A DNA stretch of 64,000 nucleotides from Rhabdophis nuchalis (Eukaryota > Chordata > Lepidosauria > Squamata > Natricidae). Both the position numbers and the translations under genes were made by a program. Positions 42,967 through 54,720 of this stretch are shown here, piece by piece; the stretch's first letter is position 1; each line of letters starts with the position of its first letter. Under the pieces are notes generated by a model. That model saw only the letters and a list, made by a program, of their open reading frames with translations, was not told the origin of the DNA and searched no databases. The stretch covers positions 185,491,462-185,555,461 of the forward strand of contig CM077644.1 in the NCBI GenBank assembly GCA_039707465.1, in the 5' to 3' direction.

Positions 42967-44170
42967 TTATTTGAAACAGCAATAGTCATTAATACTGTTC
43001 TCCAGAAGTGATAGCAACTTCTATTTTTTTTCTTACCCCAAGTCATTGAAAGAAAAATATATTATTTCTTTGCCTACATATCAAGTATGCAAAACCATGG
43101 AATTACCACTATCTTTTGCTTCTAAGGAAAATAAACTGCTGCTATCAGATAAGGTCACAGAAATAAGAGTCCATTATCATTATTGTTTATTTTCCAATCC
43201 TTGGGGTTCCCTGTGTGCCAATAAAAATATGAAAAAGATACAAAACCAAACGCCCTTCTAAGGGCAAATCAACTTAACTGTACTTAGAAGCAAAATATAC
43301 AGTTTGCATACTATAGGGCCCTTTCAAGATTCAATGATTGATACTTTATGAACTCGGTCGGTGTTTCCTCAACTAATTGCCTCCAGTTATTTGAGGTCTA
43401 TAATTCCGGAATTCTTAGCCAGGTTGATTAAATTGTCTGGAAATGCTGGGACTTATATTCCAAAGACACCTGAAGGCTGGGGGTAACTGATATAGGCTCT
43501 CTGAGTTTTGTAGAATATTTGAACATATTAAAAGTGTGTAATTTGCCTCTGAAGGTATGAATTGTGCAGAATTTCCTCATGAATTATTTAAAATATTTCG
43601 TAATGTCACTTACTCTTGGGGAAATATAAAGATTGTTATTGCTATTGTTATATCAAGACAACAATTGTTAGAAGATGCTATAAAATGTTATAAATCATAG
43701 TTAGGACTAGATCTGTTTTTCATCATTTTCATTACGGTATTTGAATTCAGGTGAGCATTAAAAAAAATGATTAGAAAAATCAGACATATATTTTAGCCAC
43801 TAGGTCTAATATAGCTGGTTTTTAGAATGCAGTGCTTAAAAAAACAGAAAGAGATGGTATAATATCTCAAGTATTACAAAGAATCTGTAATGAACCTGGA
43901 CAATGGGCCATTACAGCCATTGATACAAGGGGCAATACACATTCATTTTAGAAGCCTTCTGAAACCCATATTACAAAACCATTTAGAGTTTTTTGTTCTA
44001 TATATTCTACCCATTAAACATCTGCTTATTTCTAGTTATAAAAACTATGCACATTGAATACACCATACATTTTTTGCAATTTTATGGTCTATGCAATATC
44101 TTATCATAATGGTATCAATACCCTGGCTAGATTAAAGCCTTCAGGATGTCTAGCTGCTAATATTGCCACA
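42967..44170. other. Unannotated stretch with one possible hAT remnant
   Basis: No gene seen. A weak hAT-like remnant is listed separately at 43359-43491. Confidence 0.4.
43359..43491. mobile_element. Ancient hAT-type remnant
   Basis: TTTCCTCAACTAATTGCC, TCTATAATTCCGGAATTC, TGCTGGGACTTATATTCC and CACCTGAAGGCTGGGGGTAA follow the layout of a reptile hAT element with TACAACTCCCAGAATTCC-type cores. It is diverged and its flanks are unresolved. Confidence 0.4.
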
Positions 44171-44174
44171 CAGG

Positions 44175-46335
44175 AAAAGAAAATCTGAAGCTGCAAAGAT
44201 AACATTACAATAAGAACAGGGAATGTAAGAGGTGTGAACAAAGGAAAGGTCAATGAAAGATGAAATGAAACAACTACAAATTGACATCTTAGGCATCAGG
44301 AAATTGAGATAGGCTGGGATTGGACACTTTCAGTCAGAAGATTACACTACTTGTTACTCAAGACATGGAAAAAACAGAGGGGGCCTGTGATGCTTTTATT
44401 ATTAGGAATGGTATGGTAAGAAAAGTGCTTGCTTACAATGGAATCAATTTCCAAATAATATCAATTTGATTTGGTGATGAACATTTTAATATGTCAATCA
44501 TTCAAGCTTATGCTTCCTATGCAGAAAAGGAAGAAGGTTTACTACTTCTGGAATCAAATTCAAAATGAAATGGACAGAACCTGCAAGCAAGATGTGCTGT
44601 TTGTGATTGGAGACTGGAATACCAAAGCTGGAAACATGAAAGAAAGAAAAAAGTACTTGGATTGTATAGTTTAGGAAACTAAAATCAAGCACGAGAGCAA
44701 CTTATCAATTTCTGCCATTCCAATGATTTCTTCATCACTAACAGTGTTTTCAGACAATCAAAATTATGCCTCTGTACATGGTCATCATCAGATGGAGTAT
44801 GTAGAAATTAAATCGACTATATTATTGCCAAAAGGAAGTGGGGGAGCTCAATTATAGCATCAAAGACATGGCCAGATGCCAACTTTAGAACTGTTCATGA
44901 ATTGCTCATGTACAAGCTCCAAATTAAACTAAGGAAAGAGAAAAAGCTAGTTACATTTCTACAATATGATCTTGAACATGTATCACCATTTTCAAGGAGA
45001 AAGACTTCACTCTGAAGTCTTAAACTTCACTGATAGAGAATCAAGGAATTATGGAATAAATTTTAAGAAATTAAGGATGAATGTGGGGGAAAAAAGATTA
45101 CCCAAAACAAAGAAATAGAAGAAAGCAAACTGGATGTCAGCACAAACCATGGAAATTGTCAAGGAAAAGAAGAGAAGGCAGAGCCAAGAAAGACAAAAAT
45201 CTCAGAAATGAAATTAACGAAGAGTTCAGACAGCTGTTAGAAGAGACACCAGGCAGTATTACAACATCTGCAAAGAGACTGTGGATGGAGACAGATATAG
45301 AAGAACAAGGAAAGTCTTTCAAAGGCGTTCTGAATTCCAAACTCAAACTGGTATGCTAAAGCAGGGGTCTCCAACCTTTGGAACTTTAAGTCTGAAGGAC
45401 TTCAGCTCCCAGACTTCTCCAGCCAGCTTTGCTTAAGGACACTAATGGACAGATATTAACAAATTCAAATGAGATAGAAGGATGATGGAAGGAGTATACT
45501 GAAACATTGTTAAGTAGAGAAGTCAACATCCAAAATACTTCAGAAAATATTTCTTACTTACAAAACTCTAGTACTAGGAGATGAAATTAGATCAGCACTC
45601 TATTCATTATCACGTAGAAAGGCTACAGAAGCTAATGGAATACCTATTAAAATATGGAAGGGAAGCACAAGAACAATCAAAGTTCTAACCAAGCTATGCT
45701 AAATCTGGAGGGTGACAGAGTGGCCAGCCAATTGGAAGAGGTCAATCTGCATTCCAATGTGCAAATTATATATAACATCCTTAATTTCATATGCTAGCAA
45801 AATAACGCTTAGGATCAGCCAACACAGATTAGAGTCCAAATGGGAAAAGATATGCCAGATGTTCAATTGGATTTAGAAAAGGCCAGAAAAAATGAAACAT
45901 TATTGCAGATGCACACTGGAGAATTGAGAAAGCCAAAGAATGCCAAAAAGAAAACAGTGTGTAGTTTATCGATTATAGAAAAGAGTTTGATTAAATTGAT
46001 GACATCAAGCTCTGGAAAATGCTCAAACAATGGGAATCCCGGAACATCTCATTGTCTTCATGAAATATTTATACAGGTCAGGAAGTCACAGTATGGGCAG
46101 AACATGGTGAAACAAACTGATTCCAAGTTGGCAAAGGAATGCAACAAGGCACATGCTCTCCCCTTATTTATTCGATATGCATATATTATGGGAAGCTGGG
46201 TTGGAAGAAGTCAAGAGTGGTTTTAAAATTGATGGATGAAACATCAATATCCCATGCTATGCCAGTAACACCGTCCTGATAGCCAAAACTGCAAAGAAAT
46301 TGCAAACCACGGTACTGCATTCCTTAAGCAAGGCC
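44175..46335 (+). pseudogene. RTE/Bov-B LINE, decayed
   Basis: The plus strand holds broken frames colinear with an RTE-clade ORF2. The endonuclease part starts near 44215 (TGNVRGVNKGKVNE) and includes DVLFVIGDWNTKAG at about 44591-44633. Later come KDTNGQILTNSNEI (about 45433), the RFRKGRGTRDQ-equivalent region, EKAR/EWRIEKA-like text, the IDYRKEFD-equivalent region around 45970, and GMQQGTCSPLI-equivalent text near 46140. Frameshifts and stops are frequent. Bov-B is common in snakes and probably mobilised the SINEs here. A 68-bp half-palindrome interrupts it at 45362. Confidence 0.8.
45362..45429. mobile_element. Exact half of a palindromic hAT-type element (68 bp)
   Basis: It begins CAGGGGTCTCCAACC and ends two bases into the central TTT loop (CAGCCAGCTT). 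Left flank tgctaaag (45354-45361) and right flank tgcttaag (45430-45437) agree at 7 of 8. Removing the 68 bp plus one flank rejoins the Bov-B text so that KDTNG reads on, so nothing of the host was lost. Confidence 0.88.
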
Positions 46336-47195
46336 CATGGTTGGTGCTTCCAACAGTTTGGGGTATTTCTTTTCCCTTCCCTTTAGGGGATATTTTCCCA
46401 ATGAATGAGGAAATTGGGAAATTGGTTTTAGGAGGAGGAGGAAAGGGGAGGAGAGGGAGGCACTTTAATCTGAACTTTCGTTAATGTGGAAATGTGATGA
46501 AAGCCCCCAGTTCCCAAGTAAACCTTTTTGCAGGTCCAATTTAATTTAGGGCAATTCTGCCCTTCAGCCTCAGTTGGGAGCACATGCTTTCTCATGTGCT
46601 CCCAACTGTTCTTAAGCCAGCTTCAGAAAATCCATTTCTGGTCTGACTTCAGTGGTTTGACAAGAAGTCTCAGCTGGTGTTCAGACTAGACTCTGTAAGA
46701 CCTCATTGGTCATTCCCCTGTTCTAGCCCTTCCATTCAGAAAAGGCAGGAGTAGCTAATTGGTTCCAGTATGGAATAGCCTGCCAACACCGCTCCTTCTT
46801 CTTTTAGGCATTCTTCCCTCCTAACTAGCCCCATACTGTTTCTTCGCTTTTCCAATTTGTTGGGAACTGGGAAAGCGAGATGCTCCATTCAGCCATCATT
46901 TCTCACATTAACTTCGTGACATTGACATGAACCCTTTTAAAAAATTTTCCCGTATAGCTCCATAGAATTGCTCTGAAGCTGCCATAATCAAAACAATAAG
47001 GAATAAGTTATTCTTTTGTTCTTAAGTTCTTAACTTTGCAACAAGGAACAATAGATAAGTCAGCTTCACAGAAAGTAGTATGTCTGCAAACAACCCCATC
47101 CTGTTTCACTATCTCCATCCTACCTTAATGCCTCTAACTTAAAAGCCAAGCTGTCCTGGAATTCAGACTTAAAAGGTTTTCAAAAGAGGCCTGTA
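46336..47195. other. Unannotated stretch
   Basis: No gene recognised. A purine-rich GGAGGAGGAGG run lies near 46430. Confidence 0.4.
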
Positions 47196-47197
47196 AG

Positions 47198-47445
47198 TGG
47201 TCGGATTCAATTTTTTTTATTACCGGTTCTGTGGGCGTGGTTTGGTGGGAGTGGCAGCGGAAGGATAGTCCCTTTCCACCCCACTCTGGAGGAAGGCTAC
47301 TGCAAAATCCCCATTCCCTCCCAATCAGCTGGTACTGGGGCTAATCAGAGGTGGTATTTGCTGGTTCTCCAAACTACTCAAAATTTCCAGTACTGGTTCT
47401 ACAGAACTAGTCAGAACCTGCTGAATACCAACCTTTGAGTCCTGT
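47198..47445. mobile_element. hAT-type element, ACCGGTT family, inverted
   Basis: Read backwards it parallels 2460-2710: GGATTCAATTTTTTTTATTA, CCGGTTCTGTGGG, CCCTCCCAATCAGCTGG and AGAGGTGGTATTTGCTGG. Both ends are diverged and no clean 8-bp duplication remains. Confidence 0.7.
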
Positions 47446-48551
47446 GCTCAGAAATAGCCCTACTGGTATATTATAGGTAATAAGGAGTAGTTGTGGGGCA
47501 CATTATACCCCACTCCAACCTCTGCTGCCTACCTCTCCTGATATCCTTCATTTGCGCCTATAACCTCTTAGCTCTTGCGTTCATAATTACATCTACTCTC
47601 TATATAAGTATGAGAGAGAGGGGAGGGAGGGAGGAAGAGAGACTTTACTTCATATTTAATTCATCGTTTACTTTTCCTACATTCCAAGGATAACTTCCAT
47701 GATTACCACCAGATGGATCCATAGATATAGAACTCCACTATGCATTATGACAGAAGATGTCAATTACCAATCTAATTCATACCCCTACATATGCACATTG
47801 TCTCCTAACAGCATGGAGAGTAGCGGTCGATTTTTGCATAATTTGTTCATTATGCCACAAGCACAAAGCCCAGCTTTATCTCAAGTATGTTCATGTTATT
47901 CTATGCAAAATCCAGTATCTACCAGTCATGTTAACATACTATTATCTATATCCTATTGGAAGCATAGATATATGTTGTTTCTAAACATTCTGAAAATTAC
48001 TACCAGGCTGGGTGCGTGTTTCAGACCCTGGAGTGTTCATTAGGGACTTATTATTATTATGACATATACCCTGGAGCAACATCTGGTGTCCATAGGTTCC
48101 TGCTGTACTGCTTCAGAATACAAATTAGTTATGTGCTACTTGGAGCACAAAAAGAAAATGTACTAACCCTCCCCTCAAATGCTACCTTTAGGGAAATGTT
48201 GAGAAATGCATCATTCCAGAATTAATTAGAGGTAGGACAAATTTCCTGTTTTCAGTTTGACTTGGCTTGGCTTTGCAATGAGCCATTTTGGTCCAGAGAA
48301 GTTCTGGAGAGGGCTGGTTACTTCTCTTATGACCCATAGACCTTGTGTCATGGTGTGCTGCATTCTTTCTTTCGTTGACTGATTCATTAATTCTTGTCTC
48401 CGTGCATTATCGTTACTGCCACTATAGCCACTAAAACCCCATTCATCCCAAGGCCAAATGTGGCTCATTCTGAGACACCATAAAAAACCATAAACTCGTA
48501 ACAAAAACTTTGAATCTTAGCCTTGCTAATTTCAGCCCTTGCCTCCTTACA
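47446..48551. other. Unannotated stretch
   Basis: No gene or repeat recognised. GA-rich AGAGAGAGGGGAGGGAGGGA at about 47611. Confidence 0.4.
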
Positions 48552-48559
48552 CCCTAGGA

Positions 48560-48929
48560 CAGTGATGGCTAACCTTTTTTGTCTCGCATGCCAAAAGCAG
48601 GGGGAGCGCAGGGGGGTTGTGCATGGGCGTGCCACACCCATAATGCTATGTGCGCGACCCCCTGCTTTTGGCGTGCTTTTTTCGCCCTCCCCAGGCTCCA
48701 GAGGCTTTCTAGGAGCCCGGGGAGGGTGAAAACAGCCTCCTCCCACCTCCAGAGGCTTCAGGAGCTTCCCTGAAGCCTCCAGAGGGTGAAAAATGGCCTC
48801 AAAAGAAGGCCTAAATCAGCTGGCCAGCGCACACATGCCGCTGGAGCTGACAGGGCAACGCCTTGCGTGCCCTAAGAAATGGTTCCACGTGCCACCTGTG
48901 GCACCCGTGCCATAGGTTCGCCATCGCTG
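48560..48929. mobile_element. hAT-type element, GATGGCTAACC family, 370 bp
   Basis: Ends CAGTGATGGCTAACC and GGTTCGCCATCGCTG are inverted repeats with a perfect 8-bp flank ccctagga (48552-48559, 48930-48937). The interior is GC-rich with repeated CTCCAGAGG units. No sister copy was found in this window. Confidence 0.93.
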
Positions 48930-49234
48930 CCCTAGGATATGTTAAACGCATCTCCTGGAGATGAATAAATTGCCTATCAATAAATTAAAGCTTCAGTGTG
49001 TGTGAGGCTATTTTAGGTATATTTGCTTGGGAAACTATGAAAGCTAATTTGTATTAATTCAGTGTATAGTTTCAAGCCACAATTCCCTTCTTCCTCAGCC
49101 CCACCACACAGCAAAAGGATGAAAGAAATGGAGATCCACAAATGATAAAAGTTGACAAATGAGTTGCATGCGCTTACTTCCTGGTAGGATATAATTACGC
49201 TTGCTGTGTAATTGATGCATTCAATAACCTAGCA

Positions 49235-49369
49235 CAGGGGTCTGCAAAGTCGGCTCTTTTAAGACTGGTGGACTTCAACTCCCAGAATTCCCCAGCCAGC
49301 TATGCTGGCTGGGGAACTCTGGGAGTTGAAGTCCACCAGTCTTAAAAGAGCCGACTTTGCAGACCCCTG
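49235..49369. mobile_element. Palindromic hAT-type element, 135 bp
   Basis: From CAGGGGTCTGCAAAGTCGG to CCGACTTTGCAGACCCCTG; arms almost identical, perfect flanks acctagca (49227-49234, 49370-49377). Same subfamily as 5611-5745. Confidence 0.96.
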
Positions 49370-49377
49370 ACCTAGCA

Positions 49378-49882
49378 GATCCATGCATTGCTATCATTCT
49401 TCCAAAGCAACTTCATTTGATATATTCAAGCATTTTAAAGCGTCTGATGCCACAAAGCATTTGCCAGATTTTCGAATGTTGCATCTTTTCCCAAACTGCC
49501 TATTCTGATGTTATTGTCAGCGTATTTGGAATTCATTCACTTTCCCAGAATTCTGTGTTCTTGTTCAGCATCTCTGCTCTGGTCAGCTTGACCTCTCCTA
49601 AGACTGCACTGGAGAAAAGGTCAGAAACAAAGAGTGTCTTTTGCTTTTCTCTGTTGCAAACGTCAAAATAAGTTTCACACATTGTGTCGGCACTGCCCCT
49701 ATTGGGCTCTGAAGAAATGTCACTCAATATAAGCCATGATGGCAAGAAGTAAAGGAATGCCAATGTCTTGAAAACACACAAAATGATAGGGGCTGTTTTA
49801 AAATATTTCTACCTCAATGCACAGTTTTAAGACATTGTGCTACTGTGTGTTTGTGTTTCTGTGATAATGTGCAGATCCATAT
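49378..49882. other. Unannotated stretch
   Basis: No gene recognised. Confidence 0.4.
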
Positions 49883-50668
49883 CCCAAAGATGCTTTTTCA
49901 GGAGGCAACTGGGCTTTATTTTTTTTTCTTTTTGAAGACATTTTGCTTCTCATCCACGAAGCTTCTTCAGCTCTGGCAAGATAGGGTTAGGGTTAGCTGA
50001 TCTTTTGCATCCTTTTAGCGGGTTGGGTCGTGAAGCACTTGGAGGTTTATCTGCGTCCTCAAGGTCACCTGAGTAGGGTTCCTGTAGTCAGAATAAGAGA
50101 GTTGGAAGGGACCCTGGGGGTCTTCTCGTCCAACCGCCTGCCTAGGCAGGAAACTCTATACCACTTCAGACAAATGATTATCCAACGTCTTCTTACAAAT
50201 TTCCAGTGTTGGAGCATTCACAACTTCTGGAGGCAAGTTAATTGATTAATTGTTCTCACTGTCAGGAAATTTCTCCTCAGTTCTAAGTTGCTTCTCTCCT
50301 TGATTATTTTCCACCCATTGCTTCTTGTTCTACCATCAGGTGCTTTGGAGAATAGTTTGACTCTGCAATTTTTCCTTTGCAATTTTAGTCTGCAATTTTT
50401 CCTCTGTAAATCCATTCCTACTCCCACACCATTCAAAGGGTGTTCATCCCAAATTGTATAGTTAAAAGTCTGTAGAGGTCATGGTTGCTGTCTGCAAGGA
50501 ATATAAATCCTTCCATTCCCCACTATCCTGTCAGAGCTGAAGAAGCTTTTTGGATGAGAAGCAAAACATCTTCAAAAGAAAAAACAAGAAAGCCCAGTTG
50601 CCTCTTGAAAAAGCACCTTTGGGACAACCATGACCTGGATGACTGAGACTCTCTACAGACTTCAGACC
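49883..50668. repeat. Foldback repeat split by CR1, possibly Penelope-like
   Basis: Left arm 49883-50080 and right arm about 50466-50668 are inverted relatives: AGGAGGCAACTGGGCTTT against AAAGCCCAGTTGCCTCTTG, GACATTTTGCTTCTCATCC against GGATGAGAAGCAAAACATC, GAAGCTTCTTCAGCTCTG against CAGAGCTGAAGAAGC. A CR1 end lies between the arms (50084-50415). Single arms occur at 2745 and 59545. Penelope-like elements often have inverted end copies, but the class is inferred. Confidence 0.65.
50084..50415 (-). mobile_element. CR1 LINE 3'-end fragment
   Basis: AGAGAGTTGGAAGGGACCC, GTCCAACCGCCTGC, GGCAGGAAACTCTATACCA, CCAGTGTTGGAGCATTC, AGGAAATTTCTCCTCAGTTC and CATCAGGTGCTTTGGAGAAT give the CR1 order on the minus strand. 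Confidence 0.87.
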
Positions 50669-53187
50669 CAAATATTATTTCATGTTTTTCCAACTCTCAT
50701 TTAAAACAATGTACATAATAACCACCAAATCAAATCCACATGTGTCTAATTACAGCTGCTGGACCTGGAGACATGTTTATAGCAAGCGGGTGGTTGGTTC
50801 TTCCTGCCTATGATAAAGTAGCAATAAAGAAGTGGACAGACCCAGGGAAAATATTAAATCTGATTTAAACACAATCAAATTAAATGCTTAAATACAATCA
50901 TAAAAACATCTTTGTTGGCTGGTTTTGCAGGTTTTTACACATTATACATAAAAATGTAACCACATCCTACAGTGGAATTGATACCAATGGCTTCATGGAT
51001 ACTACCTGGACGCCTTGTCAATTTCTCAAATCTACAATGCTGGAACCCCCTTATGGCTTTCCTCCCATATTGACCAAGTTTAAGTTTGAAACACAAGCTG
51101 AGCTCATAGGAATTAATTCATGGGAATTCACAAAGGAGGAGTGGATTCAAAGCGGGGGGGGGGGTGAAGACTGCCACATTAAAGTGCAATCCATTAGTCT
51201 TTGAGCTGGCAAAAAAGGGTTCCAGCACAAATTCCACTGGCTTCATTGCCAACCGCCGTTCTGCTTCTGCTGATGATTGTTTCTGTCTTTATGTAGGACA
51301 GAGACCGTAGCTTTATTTCACCTCCCACCAAGCATTATTTGCCAGCTGGAAAAACAACTACCAATTGTCCTCTTTAATATGTGGTGGGGCTGGCTGGGTA
51401 AATGGTAGACAGATGCTTTGAATTGTGGGCTTAGCCACCTTTCAAGTTGCCGGACTTTCACGGTTCTGCAAAGAGTGTCGTAAAGTCATGTCCATATTAG
51501 CCCAGCTGGCAGATCGCAGGTAGGGAGGAGGGCTCGTGGATTGAAGCGGGAGGGACTTTCCTGGTCTTTTTGCTCTTAGAGCATTCCTTTCCATTTCATA
51601 CTAGAATTCTCGACTCTCCTTCTTAAATGCTCCCCCCACTCGTCATCCATACACACTCAATGGGGAATCACCAGAGTAATGCAAATGATTTCAGAAGTGA
51701 AGAGAAGTGAAAAGATGGTTGGAGGAAGTTGGAAAACTAAAGAACAGATGATGCTCCAGAGCCCCAGGTGGAATCTGACTTGAAAATGCATTTCTGGCCA
51801 CAGAGCAGATGTCTCAAGGTTCTCCAGCCATCACTGGAACAGTTCAGAGGAAATAAATGAGGGACTTTCCTTCTCCAAGACACCTTGCCCACATTCTCTC
51901 CCTTTTGCTCATACACCACTTATTTTTTTCTCCCTCCCTCTTGTTCTTTGTTGCACAGACAAAGATGAAGAGCACAGCAGAAGCCTATCCTGAGATTTTC
52001 CCAAGGATAGAGGGTCTTGAGATGGCCAGCCTTCTCTTTCCCTAAACCACAATTCTTCTCTGGCATCTTTCCTTTCTCCACTTCCGGAGTTCAGATTTTA
52101 CTCTGGTCCCTGCAACTCATCAGCTGCCTGTCTGGAAGGAGTCCCCTCCCACTCCCAAACCACAGAACCAAAAGTAAAATAAAGAAATGAATGAATGAAT
52201 GAATCCATGCGTGCACACAACTGCCCGCCATCATAGTATACACAAAATGATTACGCATGATTCCTCCTCTCAACAACCTTTTCCTTTCCCACACCCCACA
52301 TACTGTCTCTTTTCATCACAGAGGAGACGCAGAATCGGAGAAAAGGCCAAGATCTGAGAGTGTAAGAAATCTCACGCAGAGTTTTGTTTCGTTGTGTTTT
52401 GACTTCGGCCATTTCTATAGAGGTGATTGAGAACATCTCCTTTCTGCACAGCACATGTTTTAAAAAACAGACCTATTGCTTGTGGAAAACAGCGTGAAAC
52501 CCAAGTAAGAGCTTTAGCTAGACATTATGCAGGCAGCTGCCTCTATGGAAGTTGGTGTTCAGTTTCTCCTGTAACCCACACTCTTTGAGTAACTCACACT
52601 CTAATCTGCATACTCTTTCATGGCAAAATGGCCACGAAAGAGTGTGCAGGTAGGACAAAGGGACCTGGCCAGATCCCAACTGTGGTTATCTTCAGGGCAC
52701 AAGGGGCAGCAAGCGACGACATGTGCAACCTATCATAGATTTTTGCCCAAATGGCATTGCAACGTCACACCTCACACTTCAATCCTCTTAAGGCGTGAGT
52801 GCAACGTCATAAATCACAAAGAAAAGGGTTGGGACTGTGATGCTGCTTTCATCAATCCGACCTCCCCTTTACTCCACGGACACTGCAGGAGGCAAATGAT
52901 GAAGCATGCATGACCTCATTGTATGCATGTCATGATTTGGGCTTCGTCACTGTTTGTGGTGGATGCAACCGATCTCACACCTTAACCACATCAGCCACCC
53001 CAGCATGAATGAAGTCTCCAAGGGAAAAATTGTGTCAAAAGAGGGAAGACATTACTTTAAAAACAACTCTGTTAAGGGGGGCTTGAAGCAGACTTCGCTG
53101 CAGAGAAAAGCCATGGTGACAAAGAACTTCACACACCATTGAAGAAAGTGAGGACAAGCCAAGAGAAAGCCAGAGAGGGGAAGCCAA
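50669..53187. other. Unannotated stretch upstream of the CpG island
   Basis: This is the longest repeat-poor stretch in the window and leads up to the CpG island. No exon is recognisable. Small items: poly(G) at about 51155-51166, (GAAT)n at about 52187-52203 and a short inverted repeat ACTCTTTCATGGC / GCCACGAAAGAGT at 52611-52643. It could hold regulatory DNA. Confidence 0.4.
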
Positions 53188-53568
53188 AGGTCCTCGACTT
53201 ACAACAGTTCATTTAGTGACCATTCAAAGTTACAAAGGCACTGAAAAAAGTGATTTATGGCCATTTTTCACACTTATGACCATTGCAGCCTTTCCATGGT
53301 CACGTGATCAAAATTCAGCCGCTTAGCAGCTGACTCATATTTATGACGGTTGCAGTGTCCTGGAGTCATGTGATCCGTTTTGTGGCCTTTTGATAAAAGC
53401 AAAGTCAATGAGGAAACCAGATTCACTTACTAATTTAACAACTACAGTGATTCACTTAACCCCTGTGGCAAGAGAGGTCGTAAAATAGGGGGAAATTCAC
53501 TTAACAAACGTCTCGCTTAACAACTGAAACGTTGGACTAAACTGTGGTCGTAAATCGAGGCATACCTG
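53188..53568. mobile_element. TACGACC-type non-autonomous DNA element
   Basis: Left GGTCCTCGACTTACAAC and right GTAAATCGAGGCATACCTG are inverted. The interior (GTTCATTTAGTGACCATTC, TGGTCACGTGATCAAAATTC, ATTTATGACGGTTGCAGTGT) matches 37973-38450 and part of 19882-20225. Confidence 0.82.
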
Positions 53569-53739
53569 TACTTCTCAGAAAATACACAGAATGGAAATAT
53601 TTTCAGCAGACATAACATGAGGCTCTTTTGGAGTTCCTATTTACTGGTTTTCTTTTTTTAATTGATGCTATTCCTTTCCCAAAGCAGGAATGGCAAGTAT
53701 TTTGTCAAATATGCCACAGAGCCTCCCCCATATCAATGC

Positions 53740-54720
53740 GGAAAACTTCCCAGGTCTGGCGAAGCCCTTAAACAAAGCGATGAAGTGACCGAGAGCCAAG
53801 CAGAACTCCCTTCCTCCTCCCGAGCGCTTGCCACCCCGCGCCCATTGACTCAGAAGGCCGAGCCCAGGGAATTCAGCCGAGCTCCTTCTCCGCCAAGGGT
53901 GCAAGAGCGCACCCGCCGGCCAGAAATGGGCCACCTTCACAGGCCCTGCTGGCTGCAGAACAGCGGGACTCCTTTCCCACTCAGCGGATCCGGCTTGAGC
54001 AGCCTGGCTGGGAGACGAGCCGTTGGCAAGAGCGCGGAGCTGAGGGCTGCCGCTGCTGCCGTGGGAGGTGCGTTGGAGGACACAAGGCTCGCCGGAGAAG
54101 GAATGTAGAGGCAGCCCAGCGGGGAACAGGGGAGGATGTGGCGGCGCGTGTGAACCGGGACTGGTCGCCGAGGAGAGTTCGGCGGGAGGAGCCCCCGCAA
54201 GGCCGAGAGGAGGCGGCGGCGGAGCAGAAGCAGAGGAGGGGGAGGCATCCGCTCGCAGTACGCCCGGCGGAGTTTTGTCTCCTTCGGCTGGACGGCGCGG
54301 TCGGGAGGCGCTGGTCGTCCCGCGCGGCTGCGCTCTTGGCTAAGCCGCGGGAACTTTTGGCCCCACAAAAGCGGGACTCGGCAGAGCAGAGCGCTTGGCG
54401 CCAACAAACCTCCAGCCGGCATGAGGCGCGCCGGGCAAAGAGCGGGCAAGGAGGGAGAGGAGCGGACGCCAGGTGAGCGGGAAGGCAACGCCGCGCGGAG
54501 TTAAAGGGCGAAGGGGGTGGGACGCCTCGCCTCTCACAATCCGAATTGGCACGAGTCGCTTGGGAATCGGGTGGCCCCGATGGGGCAATTGGAAAGGCGA
54601 AGCCAAGAGAGAGAGCGAGCGCGCGACAAGGCGGTGCGCCCGCAAAGCGACAGCCGTGCGATTTGCTAGTTTATTGGGGGAGAGGATCGGCTGGAGACGG
54701 GAACGAGGTGGGACCGTTTA
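53740..54720 (+). promoter_or_regulatory. CpG island, candidate promoter
   Basis: Against an AT-rich background this stretch is strongly GC-rich with very frequent CpG (for example GCGGCGCGTGTG, CCCGCGCGGCTGCGC, GACGGCGCGGTCGGGAGGCG). Vertebrate CpG islands mostly mark promoters. An AP-1-like TGACTCA lies at 53847; no TATA box is evident. The strand is inferred from a plus-strand splice donor at 54473. Several long reading frames on both strands cross the island, as expected from GC bias, and are not called as genes. Confidence 0.75.
54421..54472 (+). CDS. Candidate first coding exon fragment
   Basis: An ATG at 54421 opens 17 codons (MRRAGQRAGKEGEERTP) that run to ...GCCAG, followed at once by GTGAGC, a consensus-like 5' splice site at 54473. 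The exon would end in phase 1. It lies near the 3' side of the CpG island, where first exons usually are. I recognise no protein from these residues; the exon could equally be 5' UTR. Downstream acceptor exons are not identifiable. Low confidence as coding, moderate as an exon end. Confidence 0.3.

Noticed and set aside
49982..49996. TTAGGG-like telomere repeat
   Set aside because: Only about two units inside an interspersed repeat; not a telomeric array.
50884..51204. 106-codon plus-strand frame
   Set aside because: No domain and no splice context; within chance length for AT-rich DNA.
53662..54108. 148-codon frame entering the CpG island
   Set aside because: Low-complexity Ala/Ser/Arg composition typical of chance frames in GC-rich DNA; no domain.
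53937..54488. 183-codon minus-strand frame in the island
   Set aside because: Antisense to the candidate exon, Pro/Leu/Arg-rich from base composition.
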